A stretch of DNA of 64,000 nt. Source: Cordia subcordata (lineage: Eukaryota; Streptophyta; Magnoliopsida; Boraginales; Cordiaceae). The stretch lies in assembly GCA_028554755.1 (NCBI GenBank), contig JAPTOF010000010.1, positions 7,166,001-7,230,000 of the forward strand. The letters run 5' to 3'. The position numbers and the translations under genes are program-made. The notes beneath the pieces are model-generated. The model did not search any database and had not been told where the DNA came from. It worked only from the letters and a program-made list of their open reading frames with translations. This document shows positions 23,261 to 35,259 of this stretch, piece by piece. Every line of letters starts with the position of its first letter. Positions within the stretch are counted from its first letter, which is position 1.

Positions 23261-24740
23261 TTGGAGTAATTTTATTCATTTCTGGAATTTATATGAAAAG
23301 CTTTATATATAACAAATATAATATTAATAGAGAAACAAAAAATTATTAATTAGTCATTTTTCTTATGTCTATTATAGTTTATATCTTAGCATATTATTTT
23401 CTAAAAAATTCTCTTGTGCATTGCAAGGGTGTAATATTAGTATATAGGGATCATCATGGTACTTGACTCTGCTACAGTCTACAAGAGTACTTAAGGATTC
23501 GTTGGGATTTTTGACAAAAAAGCACTGTTCACAACAGGGCAGGGTACCGTTTGTTGACCCCTCTTTGTGGCCCTCACCCCACACCTGTATGTGTATGTAT
23601 ATATAGATTTAAATATTTTATCTTTTATCTAACCATATAATTTTATTGTAATTATTATATTAATGAAAAATTTTTTATTTAGTGCTCAAAGATTTTCACA
23701 CCAATTTTAAAAATTGAAGTTCAAATCTTCTTATCAACACTTTGCAAAATTTTTATGTTACAATTTATTTATGTACTATTAATAGGTAAGTTTTTAACAA
23801 ATAAAGGTTTTAATTCAACTTTATCTAGTTATTCTACATCGTTAACTTTGTTAACTAATGTCTTATAGGAGCAAGACAGGTTTTTTCATCCAATAGGTGC
23901 AGAAATAGTGCCAGTTGTATACCCTGATACTATGTATAGGTTGGGGTACAAATATCCATTTCAAACCCAAACCAAACTTTCTATGATGTTAAGATCAACT
24001 CCAACTCTATATGATGTTAAAATCAACACCAATTTAATATTATAGAATTAAAGAAGAAGCATGCAAATGACAGATATGGTGCTCAAGTATCCACTAATTT
24101 CTTTTTCAAGTTGGAAGATTTTTGGGTAAATGTCATTTGGCCCCATGAGTTAGCATAAATTGCAAAATTTCCCGTGAAATTGTAGTTTAACCCACATTTT
24201 CCCATGTTATCAAACTTTACCAACTAAAATTTTATATTAAAAAGTATTTTATATTTATTTATTAAATTAAAAATAAAATATTTGATAAATCATTCAACAA
24301 AAAAATCTACATCTATTTGCAAATCATAAAAGTTTTAATTTCAAAACATTAAAAAAAACATTAAAAAATAGTTTACTCATAATTTTTTTGCTAACAATTA
24401 CTTTTTATTTCTTATCTATTTATTTATTAAAGTGAAAAAGATAAAATAATTTAATACAATCATTCAACAAAAATCTACAATCAAAATAATTAAAAGATTT
24501 TATTTTAAAAAAATACAAAATTGTCTATTAACAATTTTTTTCTTCTCTACAAAATTAAAGAGAAGAGAAAAAATTCGATTCGTATAAAGTCTATTTTTTA
24601 ATATATTTATATGAATTTGAAATTGAACCCAATCTTTTTTACTTAAATTAATGCATATATTTTGGGATGAATTAACTTTTAAGAATATATAAATGAAACA
24701 TAAAAATTAAAGTAGTTTATTGTAACATATAAGATTTGGC
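23261..24740. other. AT-rich intergenic
   Basis: Apart from the 23,420-23,530 repeat of part of block B, nothing recognisable. No coding frame above background. Confidence 0.3.
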
Positions 24741-24747
24741 AGTTTGG

Positions 24748-25020
24748 GTGGAATTGATAATCCAATGATTAATCCATTGGTTGATAATGCTGAAAGCTTA
24801 ACAGGACTGGGGTGTTCAAGGTTGTTTGTACTGCTAAGAAGATGAGCTTAGAGAAAGAGGATTGCAATATGTGGAGGTTGTGAATAAAAGTGGATGGAAG
24901 GGTGAAGTAAAGCTGGTTGATGTTGAAGGGGAAGGTCACTGCATTCAGCTTTTCAATCCTGATTCTGAGAGCGCCAAGGAGATCATGAGAATAAGTTTGG
25001 TTTCTTTTTTGATGGATTAA
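24748..25020 (+). pseudogene. Carboxylesterase (alpha/beta-hydrolase, CXE-type) pseudogene tail
   Basis: Two frames joined by a shift near 24,830 read like the C-terminal third of plant CXE carboxylesterases. Visible pieces are DNPMINPLVDNAESLTGLGCSR, then DELRERGLQYVEVV, KSGWKGEVKLVDVEGEGH and LFNPDSESAKEIM, ending at TAA 25,018-25,020. In the family the Asp of K-D-x-L and the His of the G-x-D-H block complete the catalytic triad. Here the Lys before the Asp is lost to a TAA around the shift, and the block reads GEGH. The N-terminal oxyanion-hole and Ser motifs are absent upstream. A dead, 5'-truncated copy is the best reading. Confidence 0.75.
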
Positions 25021-25150
25021 TGAAGTTCTTGCTTAGAATCTATCAATGTAATTACCATCTCAAGATTTAATAAAGTTAACATGTTGAGCTAAAAGAGTTT
25101 TAGTTAATCATGTTGTGGCATGATATTAAGGGATCATTTGGATTGATGTT

Positions 25151-25159
25151 TTAAAAATA
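25151..25159. other. MULE target-site duplication, left
   Basis: TTAAAAATA is repeated exactly at 26,296-26,304. Nine bases is the Mutator-like length. Confidence 0.8.
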
Positions 25160-26295
25160 GGATAAAACGTACTAGACCCCCTTGTGATCTACCATAAGTG
25201 CACAATACCCCCTATGGTTCCAAAAGTACCACAACAAGCTCCTGTAATTAGTAAAAGTTCCACGGAGATCCCCTACCATTTATACTTCCTTAATGTTGTT
25301 AAAATTTACTATAAAAAGACATTAATAACCTTAACCCACTCACTTAATTTTCTTCTTCTTTTTTTTTTTTTTTTTTCAAACACGAACATGAAAAATTTTC
25401 AAACACCCCAACTACATAACAAAGACGTCTCAAGAGTGAAGCCCTACACAACTACAATTAATACATATCAGAAGATTTCTACTCTTGCTGCATTTTCTCT
25501 AGATCTCGAAAATTTATCATATACATCCGATGAATGACTCTGCATTTTCAATTGTATGACGTGTACATCTTATAGTTTCTCATGAAGTGACACAGCTTGT
25601 GCATGGAGAATGTGTGCTTACTTTGATCGTGCCCAAAGATGAAGTGAAGAAGCCCCAAAATCAAAGCTATCGAGATTTTTGGCTAAATAACCGTGTCCCT
25701 CTCTTTTGTAATTTTTTTTTTCTTTTTTAGGTTGTCTGAGCTCTAGTGTAAATTGAAAGGTGTCAAATTTAAAGTGTTCATGTGTGAATTCTGAAGTGTG
25801 AAAAATAAATCGTATATTCGAAAGTTGTTTTTGTAATTTTCCATGGATTTATCAAATTAAACTTCAATTGGGCCTCTGGAAGTTAAAAACATTTTCAATA
25901 TAAATTGCAAGTTGTTGAGAAAATTGGCTTGGATTCGTTATTCTTATCGTGATGATAAAAAAATTAATATTAGTTTAAAGGGATATGATGAGATATTCTT
26001 TTATTGTTTTTTCGAGCATATTGATTGATTATTTGTATGAACTTGCTGTGGTTGAAGTGTAGGTGATGAAAGAGAGTGTTTTCAGGGCAAAAATGTTCAA
26101 TTCTTTTTTTTTTTAATAAAACTTGCCATGTATGCGCTATAATACAATTCTCTATTAAAAATAATGGTGATGTAAACGGCAGGAGCGTCTGGTGAAACTT
26201 TTATTCAACACAAAGACTTGTTGTGATGCTTTTGAAACCATAAGAGGTGTTGTGCACTTATAGTATATCACAAAGAGGTCTGGTACATTTTACCC
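25160..26295. mobile_element. Non-autonomous Mutator-like element (MULE)
   Basis: A 1,136-bp element starts GGATAAAACGTACTAGACC, and its right end reads, inverted, GGGTAAAATGTACCAGACC. Inverted similarity runs inward for roughly 100 bp (both ends share TAAGTGCACAA and TATGGTT). A perfect 9-bp TSD flanks it. No transposase is present. The interior (about 25,540-26,090) is less AT-rich than its surroundings and could be captured host sequence (Pack-MULE style), but I recognise no protein in it. Confidence 0.8.
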
Positions 26296-26590
26296 TTAAA
26301 AATATTTAACAACGGTTAAAAGAAGTATTTTTTTTAAGTTAAATTTTTTGGATTCTATAAAAAATTGAATTTGAATTTTTTTCTTTTTAGAATTTTAACT
26401 TTTTCTAAAATTCAATCCAAATACTTATTATAAAAAAAAATACACTTTTCTTAAGGAAAAAAAAGTGTTCTTTCAATAAGAGAAAAAAAAAAAAAACTAA
26501 TCCAAACGGGTCATATCCTTGTTATTTTGCTAAGTTCGTTCTATGTAAGTACTGGATATTCATCTATACAAAATTGAAAGGGAAGTCATT

Positions 26591-26830
26591 TAAGGCCCGC
26601 TTGATTTTTTTTGGGTAGAGAATACTTTTTTTTGTTTTGAAAATAACACGGGTCTTTTGTAATAATTAAGTAGTTGAAATGAATTTCAAAAAGAGCTTAA
26701 ATTCTTAAAAAAAACTCGATATCACTTTTTCCTAAAAATTAAAATTTTGAAATTCTCAAAATAAAACATTTTCTCCATATTTTTAAAGAAAACATTAAAT
26801 AAAAGAAAAAGACAATTCAAACAAGCCCTT
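26591..26830. mobile_element. MITE, GTTTGGATTGG family (copy 3, diverged)
   Basis: The left end TAAGGCCCGCTTGATTTTT and the right end CAATTCAAACAAGCCCTTAA are inverted copies of the family ends. No coding frame inside. Confidence 0.55.
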
Positions 26831-27049
26831 AAAGTGAGAACTTAACATGTTGGGCTGTTTTTGAATAATTTGATGTTTTGGAGAGAATATTTAAAATACT
26901 TTATCTTTGCAACTCAAAAATGGATGACTAGAAGTAAAACGCCAAGCTTCCGGAGTTTTATTTAAAATAATTTATAGTCAACGTTGGCTGAAAAGTTTTG
27001 ATGGTTTCCATTGCATTCTAAACTTCACAATGTATACGTGTACCTGTCC

Positions 27050-27600
27050 GTCTCGTAATAGAGAGAGACTTTGCTATAGAGATGGCATTTTCTATGCAGA
27101 GACAATGTATAGGTGTATGTGTCCGTCTCTAGAAACGGACTTTTCTATGGAGATAGCATTCTCTATGTAGAGATCGATTGCTAGATTTACTATTTTATTT
27201 AAAATTTTAGTTCGTATACACAATATTAGTGTATTTTATTTATTGTATTAACACGCATTTTGCTGTTTCTACATGGAGACATTCTGCATTCAGCCGTCCC
27301 TAAATTTGAATTGCATTATATTTCAGGCATCTTTCAGACGACTAAAATCGTTTCCACCAGCAGTACCTGCTCATAACCGGCCCGCTGCACAACTGGTTTA
27401 GCAGATGCGTTTCACGTATGTTGCTCGACACTCTCCATTCTTTTTCGTATCAGCTTTTTTTTTTTTTGAATCCAATCCCTTCTGTCTGCTTACTTTACTT
27501 ATCTCTTTTTTTTTTCCTTTTTCTTTCTTTTATTTCTGTTTGCTGGTTTTGTTTCTCGGACACCTACGTTTTTTTTCCCAATTTTTTTTCCTAATTCCTT
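27050..27600. repeat. CACTA-like repeat block, paralog of 1.2-2.0 kb
   Basis: AGAGACGG-type motifs (GTCTCTAGAAACGGAC, GAGATGGCATTTTCTATG) are followed by CTGCACAACTGGTTTAGC and a T-rich stretch, in the same order as 1190-1960. The frame open from 27,405 is phenylalanine-rich translation of the T-rich part and not a gene. Confidence 0.45.
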
Positions 27601-27764
27601 AACCTCAATTCCAGACAGGCTTTCAGTTGGATAGGGTTTGAAGCACTTTTATAAAACATAGGGGGTTAGACTAACTTCAACAAATCTCCTAAAATACAAA
27701 AATTTTTATATTTAGGGGTTTTGTCAATAGCAAAGTGCTCTAACAACTCTCCTATCAATTTAGG

Positions 27765-29245
27765 GCTTGTTCTTCATCCATAATTCTCTTGTCAGTCTCC
27801 TCAACGCTTATGAGCTGACCATTAGCTCGTTGAACTTATTAATATAATCATGGATGGCAATTCCGGCTACCATCTTAAACAAGTAAAGCTTCGTCCTCGA
27901 ACACAACCAGTTGGTGATTGACTTCGACTCATAAATATTCTCCAATTTGTCAAACACACCTCTCACCGTCGTCTCTTAAATCACATGACATTTAATTTGT
28001 AGTGCTAATGCCAACTAGATTGTACTAACAACTCTTTGTTATAGGGACTTCCACTTCTTATTGTTGACTTTGCTCGGTTTCACCGCTTCTAGCACTTCAT
28101 CAAGGCCTTGCTGCACCAAAAGGTCCTTAATAGTATTCCTCCACAAGTTGAAGTTTATGTTCCCATCGAACAATGGAATTTTAAACTTTGTACCGATCAT
28201 CGTCATGGCTCTTATACACCACATTAGCTAAAACTCAGCAATCCAACAAGAATTTGGAAAAACGAACCCCAAAAACAGATTCAAGACATCAAAAAATGAA
28301 AAGGAGACCTTTGGTCAAATCAATCAAACCCTTAAAACCCCTGTGGCAAAACTAGGCAAAGTTTGGTCAAACCCTCTATTTGACTTTGACTAAGCTCACA
28401 CATTTCTCCACGTGCGTGCATACATTGGATTAGCATCTCCTCAACAGCAACCAATCAACTGCATACCCAAACTCTCTAAACGCGCACTGCAGCCCACTGG
28501 ATCTCTTATCTCTTGACAAAACGATCTCTTAATCCTACGCTACAGATCAACAGAACCTACCACAAGTATCAACACAGTGCCACGTCATAATAAACCCTTA
28601 AATAGGCCTTGTCTTCTCCGCTCGATGGGTACAACCTGACCTAAATGCACCCGCGACCCTAACCCGCACAAATCTCGCAATTTGGACCTCTAAACGTGAC
28701 ACTGAAGCCACCAAAATTGTCCATGTGTCTTGGTGGCCATCACCAAGCTTTCTAATCGTCAGTTCGAGCACGGGAACACCTTCCTCCGTTAATTCTCGTC
28801 GGCGTGACCTTTCTTCTCCACATTGGCGCTTCTCCGGCAAGTACTTACCACAAGATAGCCACCAAAACAGCCCTTAAACTTCGACGACTTGATCGACACC
28901 CTCTAATCTCCTGTTTGACACAGCTAACCACACGCACCACCACCTCACCACCCATCGACCTTTTCCTCTTCTCCGATGACGTCCCCAATGATGGCACATG
29001 AGCACACTAAAAGCTTTCTCTCGCAATAGCAAAGCTTTTTGTGTGGTTCATTTTCGGTGGTGCTTCCTCTCTGGCAATGATGGCAGTAGTGGTTAACGGC
29101 AAATTTTTCTAGCAATTTTTTTCAAAAAATTGCTTGATGATGTCGTCTCTACAGTGACGTCGGCAACAATACAACACGGTTTTCTTCATTCTTTATGCAA
29201 GTCGCATGAAAACGTCCTTCCTCTAATTTAGCTCTCAATACCACT
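27765..29245 (-). pseudogene. Copia remnant: gag start and leader (minus strand)
   Basis: On the minus strand a gag opening reads GTKFKIPLFDGNINFNLW, then IKDLLVQQGLDEVLEAV (28,225 down to 28,045), the typical start of a Tnt1-like copia gag. Broken gag similarity continues to about 27,765. The leader (28,230-29,230) has no conserved frame. A TGGTATTGAGAGC sequence (29,233-29,245 on the plus-strand scale) directly next to the LTR is a one-or-two-change version of the initiator-tRNA-Met primer-binding site. Everything downstream of gag is missing. Confidence 0.65.
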
Positions 29246-29685
29246 TGTTTGAAAATTAGGACGCGTTAGTCACACGCAGCACGAAATTAAAATGTGAATA
29301 ATGAGAAAAGAAAACACACACAAATAAACGTAGTTCGGCCCTCTGCCTACATCCACGAGAATCTCCACTAAATAGAAAAAGGTATTATAACCCAAGTGAC
29401 TTTTTACACCGTCCAAAAACTCTAAACCCTCTCTTACAGTATTCTTACAATAGCTCTCTCTCTCTCAATCTAAACCTATTGTAAGACATACACCTCTCAC
29501 CAAATAACTAAGGTTAGAGTCCTATTTATAGAGGAAACTTCCTTGTCCTTCAAGACAAGGGTTTCCTTTCTCATCAATCCTACCATAACTAAAACTCTTA
29601 CTATCACAAGAATTTTGACTCTCTTTATGACTCTTTCTTAATTTAAATATGGGCTTGGGCTCTGCATTCGAGTTACAACCTGACA
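29246..29685 (-). repeat. 5' LTR of the minus-strand copia remnant
   Basis: About 440 bp: on the minus strand it starts TGTCAGGTTGTAAC and ends TTTTCAAACA, with the primer-binding site immediately after it. A CTATTTATAG (29,521-29,530) may be the TATA box. No 3' LTR partner was found in the window. Confidence 0.6.
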
Positions 29686-30330
29686 AAAAAATTTAAAAAG
29701 GAAAACCACAAAGAAGAAATAAAGCCATGAGCACTCGTGTTGTTGCTGCTACTTACTTATAGATTTCAAATAACTTGGATTTTGTTATTATTATTGTTGT
29801 TGTTGTTGTTGTCATCATCATCATCATTATTATTATTATTATGATTATGATTATTATTATTCTTATTGTTGTTGTTGTTGTTGTTATTGTTGTTCTTTTT
29901 TTGGGAGGTGGGGCGAAGGATGGAGTAAGGCTAACATATATACATAAACCACTAAAACACATAGTTTCATTAATTCGGTTATTTTAGTTAATATCGAAAT
30001 TTTAAAATGATAATCGAAACCGAACACTAAACATAGAAAAAATAAAATTTTGCTAGCCAAAACAGAACTGAATACCCGAATAACTGAATCGAAATAATAA
30101 TTCGGTTCGATTCCAATTTGGTTCTTGGTTAGTAATCTAATTATGCTCACTCTTAACCTCTGATTCGTCTTCTTTTTCTTCTTCTACCAAATACGCTACC
30201 TGATCGTTTGGCTGGTTGTGGGAAAATTAAGTGCAAATAAACAACCAAGTCTTAACCCACAAACATACGGATTGTTCATGGTATAGCATATGCAAACGCT
30301 GGTATTGTCTTTACAGGGAGGCTTCTTAGT
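29686..30330. other. Microsatellite and MITE-like debris
   Basis: 29,783-29,893 is a compound trinucleotide tract (ATT, GTT, ATC units). 29,960-30,135 repeats TTCGGTTATTTTAG / CCGAATAACTGAA in both orientations, a small inverted-repeat element. No gene. Confidence 0.45.
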
Positions 30331-30984
30331 TCGGTCTCCATGTGCTTGTGTGCCTAAAACTAGCTACATACGTGTGTCAAAATATTTTTGTATAATTTTT
30401 GATATTGCAATCATTTTGTTACAATTCCAAGCGTAGCTAAATTAGTTACACTTCCAAGTATAACTAAATAACTGGTAAGTACAAGTGGCATTTGCTTAGT
30501 ACACTTCAAAGCATGAAGTTGAAACCTATAGCATGTGCTTTGTTCCACATCGATGGATTTGAAAATGTTGCAAATACCATAGTGTCTATAAAACTAATTG
30601 AGGGAAAACTCTATTTTATTGGTTCTTCTTAACCCAACTTTTGTACAAATTGAACAATTATAGTTCATGTCTTATTTTAATTTTAATTTTAATTTTTTTG
30701 TGTTCACACATAAACTATTAAAATATGTATATTTGAAAGTGTAGTAAATTTTAGCTACATTTCAAAGTCTAAGCAAATCTTAGCTACATTTTAAAATGTA
30801 ACTAGTATTAGTTACATCTTTGAATGTAGCAAATATTAGTTACATTTTTAAGTGTATTAATATTTTTTTTGTTGCATCAATATTAGTTACACTTGTAGCA
30901 AGTGTAACAAATTTTTTTAATTACATTTTTAAATGTAACTAGAGATCAAAATATATATAATTACTGGTATCATTTCTTGTAATG
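30331..30984. repeat. CACTA-like subterminal block with terminus
   Basis: Motifs like TAGTTACA / TGTAACTA and TTAGCTACATTTCAAAG are reiterated in both orientations. The block ends TTTCTTGTAATG (30,973-30,984), one base away from the TTTCTTGTAGTG end of plant CACTA elements. The other end and transposase were not found. The same motifs occur at 5.69-6.01 kb. Confidence 0.45.
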
Positions 30985-33900
30985 GATGCATCACCTTGGT
31001 TGATAACCATGCCATACATCTTTCTTCTCAATTACGTGCTAAACTTCTCATGCATGAATATCATCTCTTGAATGATGATGATGACTTTGCTTCTAATGCT
31101 TCTCAATCCGTCTATGAACTAATGTCACAAATGCAAAATGGTTGGCTTACAAATCATGCATTGCTTTCCATGTCCAAGACATCATTATCTACCACTCACT
31201 CTATGCCTAATATATCCAAGCCATCATTGTCTAGCACTCAGACTAATTTCATGATAGTGACCCCCTCCTCTTCCAATTCTTAACATGGCAAACGACACAT
31301 TAAGTGGTAGATATGTCATAAATTTGGGTAATCACCCTCGAGATGTCATTCTCATGTTAACCCCACTATCGCTGCTTCAAATACCATTATACGGCCTCAG
31401 TTTGTTGGATTCCATCACACAAATTCTGTCTTTTCTTGCTACTCCTTACACTGCCTTCCTTGACATCTTGGGTCCCGGATTCGGGTGCTACTTTCTAACA
31501 TGGCAACTGATCCTATTTTACTTCAACAAATGAGACTTATGACAGTTCAGACCACGTTGTTGTTGGTGATGGCAAGTCCTTTTTAGTTTCTCACATTGGT
31601 CATGCATCTTTATCTTCAGCTGACAGAAATTTAGAATTTTCCAATTGTTCTTCATGTTTCAAATTTCAACTTTAAAACCTTGGTCGAAAATTCATTTTCT
31701 TCTCTTATAAAAGATTCCCAATGCTGGTCGCGATCTTGCACAAGGCTCTCCTACATCCTTTATGAATCATAGTGGAATTCAATATCTTATTTCCTGTCCT
31801 CATGCCCTGTAAGGAAATGGTCTTGTAGAGCAAAAAATTAGGCATATTACATAAATAGGCACTACATTACTATTTAATTCTAATGTGCCTGAACATTTTT
31901 TGTTGGAACATTTTGCTACTGTTGTGTTTTTAATGAATCGGCTTCTAAATCCTGTACTGGAAAATAAATTCCCCTTTCTCAAACTTTACAATAGAACTCC
32001 GGATTATGACTCTTCTATGCATGATCTATATGCTTTACCACTTAAATCCTCAAAATCTTTCACCAAAATTGCAAGTTAAAGGCTCGTGTCTAGATTACAA
32101 TCGAAATTGACACCACTTGATTCAAAAACATGCACTACATTGATTCTTGTGTGTCCTACATTATTAGCACCTGATATGGTCTTGGACTCTTCACCAAATT
32201 CATAGGTACCTTCTATTGAGATGTCTGAACCCTACCTCATGCAAAATTGCCATCTGTGTCAGACCGAAGTCTTCCATCTAATTTCACCAAATTCCATAAA
32301 TTCTTTGATTGCATGTTCTCCTGTTTCGTCTTCAACTCCAGTTAATCCTCAAAACACCCACACCATGGTTATTCAATCAAAAGAAAATACGCGATAAAGT
32401 TTATTGATTACATTGTGTTTAACGCTTAAACAGATATGACAAATGACTTTAGTAATGTCGAACCAACGTGTTTCACTCAAACTAATAAATATGCACATTG
32501 GTGAAATGCAATGGTTCAAGAGTATAATGCATTAATTCAAAATGATACATACTTGATAATTAGTTCCTATACCAAAAAATGGAAATATAATTGGATGTAA
32601 ATGGGCATTTCGAATTAAAGAAAGCCTATTTGTTGATCGATACAAGGCAAGAATTGTTGCAAAAGAGTTCAGTTAAGAAAAAGGTGCTGATTACAAAGAG
32701 ATTTTTAGTGCAGTTGTCAAATATGTTACTCTTCACGTTATTCTATCCATTGTTGTCTCACAAAACTCGGAGAGTCAATAGTTGGATATGAGTAACATAT
32801 TCTTGAATGGTTCTCTAGATGAAGAAGTGTGCTGGTTCAACCACCAGGGTTTATTCGTCTAGTGCATTCTCAATATGTTTGAAAGTTAACCAACGCACTT
32901 TATGGGCTTAAACAAGCACCGAGACAGTGGTTTGTGCAATTGAGTACTTTTCTTTAGCAGCTTGGGTTTATGTCTTCAAAATCATATGCTTCTTTATTTC
33001 TATATCGTACAGATTCCATTACATTATCATGCTTGTTTGTTGATGAGGTCATACTCTCCAAAACTGTTCAAAGGCCATTGCTTCTAGCATTACCTCTATA
33101 CATAAATTGTTTACCTTTAAAGATTTTGGCTGTTTGTCCAATTTCCCTGGTGTCCAAGTACCTAGATCACCAGATGGTTTGTTACTGTCTCATAGAAAAT
33201 ACAGGTAATTTCCTAGACCATACAAATTTTGCTTATGCGAAATCTATGGCTTCTCCCATTGCCATAAATCAACATATTTCTCAACATGATGGAGAACCAT
33301 ACTCTGATACATCTCACTACTGTAGTATTATTTTGCAATATTTAACTTTCATTCATCTAGATATTGTTTTACTGTGAATAAGATATGGCAGTTCGTGCAT
33401 AATTCTACAGATCTTCATTGGACTATTGGAAAATGAATATTACAATACTTAAAAGGCACCCAAAACTGTGGTCTTCATATGAAATGCTCTTCTCAGTTCA
33501 TGCATATTCTGATGTTGATTAAGCTAGCTCTCTTGATAATTGATGCAGTGCTAGTGGTTATTGTGTTTATCTTGGTTCGCGTTTAGTCTTTAGTATACCA
33601 AAAAGCATAGAACGATAGCCTGCTCCAGTACAGAGGCTAAATATTGGGTTGTAGCCTATGCTACATCTAAGATATGTTAGCTCACATCTTTGTTATCTGA
33701 ACTTGGAGTGTCTATACTCTAGTGTGACAATATTGGTGCAACATATTTGACAACTAATCTAGTTTTCCATGCCTGTATGGAACATATAGAGATTGATGTA
33801 CATTTTGTTTGGAAAAAGGTTGTAGTTAAACAATTATGAGTGTCTTTTATTTCCTCTATCGATCAGCTAGCAAATGTAATGACCAAGAATCTTTCGGTGG

Positions 33901-34113
33901 TCTGGTTTACAAAGTTAAGTGACAAGCTCACTGTCAAAGATTCGGCTTCGCTTGTAGAGGCGTGATAGCAAATAAATTAGGATCATATCTTCTTGTCACC
34001 TAGTTTTTAAATAGGTTACTTGTTTTACTCTACTTCTTGCAGAGATATACCTATATATGGCATATGATGTAATGGATATAGATGATGAAAAATTATTTTT
34101 TCAAAAATACACA
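30985..34113 (+). pseudogene. Heavily decayed copia element (gag to RNase H)
   Basis: Fragments appear in copia order in shifting frames: gag-like (AKLLMHEYHLLNDDDDFAS, 31,040-31,280), knuckle-like CHKFG (31,311), integrase pieces (GLVEQKIRH near 31,820; HFATVVFLMNRLLNP near 31,907), RT pieces (LDMSNIFLNGSLDEEV near 32,780; LFVDEV near 33,035) and RNase H remnants to about 33,960. TGATAGCAAATAAATTAGG at 33,963 onward, after a short purine stretch, may be the 3' LTR, ending near 34,113 in ACACA. Stops and shifts are too many to count by eye, so this is an old insertion. Confidence 0.6.
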
Positions 34114-35200
34114 ATATGACTTGTTCTTTTGCTTTAATTTCTTTCCTCTTCTTTGAACATCTTTTGCTTATTTCTTTCTTCTGTGTCCCATGTCCTTGTC
34201 AATTTATTTTTAGGAAACCAACAACTGCAACTGCCAAATATTTTATCAAATGTTGAAATTTGTTTTCTTTCACTTAATTTATTCTTAGCAAAGGTTTTTG
34301 TCTTACTTCCTTGATTCCTACAAATGTAGGATATATCACATTTTAAAATGATAATTATGTACATATTTTTTAAAAAAATTAGACAAAAGCTTTGTCAAAA
34401 CTTCAAGTGACACTAACTCAAGTGTACTATTTCATATTAGGCACAAGCGAAACTCTAGAGGTAAGGCATTATTTCGATCAACATCTTTTGGTATATATGA
34501 AGAAATGTTGCCTTCAAATAACCAACATGTTTCTGCAATGACCACAACATCATATCAACCAACTGGAGGTGTTACATGCTTCAAGATTCCTACCATTTCC
34601 ATGCTTCAATATTTCTACCGTTTAGCTCTCATTACAAATTATGCTTATGAGTGGTCTTTGATTCAATGTGTTTTCTCATGCAATTTGTTAGTGTTGGCAC
34701 TAGAGTGGTGTAAAACTTGTAGGAAAACCAAAAAAAAAAAAGTAATAAACAAACTAATTATACTGGAACACAAAAATTAAAAACAAAGAATGCATTTGGG
34801 AAATGTGTTTTAAGACCTTCTAAAAAACAACAAATAAAAAATGCATCTGGAAAATGTATTATGAAAATAATTTTTAAGAACCCAAAAAAAAGAATCCTAT
34901 TTGGTCGTATATGTTTTATTCTATTTTATTTTCTCGAATTTAAGTAAACAAGACATTGTTTACATAACTTAAATAACAAGTCCAAAACATAAATTTGAAA
35001 AAGAAAAAAAAAGCCATTAGCCTCAAACAAAAGCTAAATCTAATTCTATTGAAAAATATGTTAGTGGCAAACACAGCTTAAAGTGGGAGGGGGAGGGGCT
35101 TTAAATAAGGTGTTCATCAAGAAATTAGAATTCAGTCGATGATTCAAGACGAATTGATCTTGCAAGATAGCAAGTAATTGAAGAAAATCAAAAGCAAAGC

Positions 35201-35259
<59 letters not shown>

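Larger units (their letters stand above)
25129..26513. mobile_element. MITE, GTTTGGATTGG family (copy 2), split by a MULE
   Basis: The left end (GGGATCATTTGGATTGAT, from about 25,130) and right end (AACTAATCCAAACGGGTC, to about 26,512) fit the family. The MULE at 25,160-26,295 and its 9-bp duplication account for nearly all the distance between them; removing them leaves about 240 bp, the usual family length. Confidence 0.65.

Noticed and set aside
28598..29001. ORFs on both strands in the copia leader
   Set aside because: They lie in a non-coding leader next to an LTR and match no domain.
29753..29987. ORFs on both strands rich in Thr/Ile/Val
   Set aside because: They are translations of a trinucleotide microsatellite.
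30985..33377. Separate small genes among the 31-33 kb ORFs
   Set aside because: Their order and content match a decayed copia pol in shifted frames.
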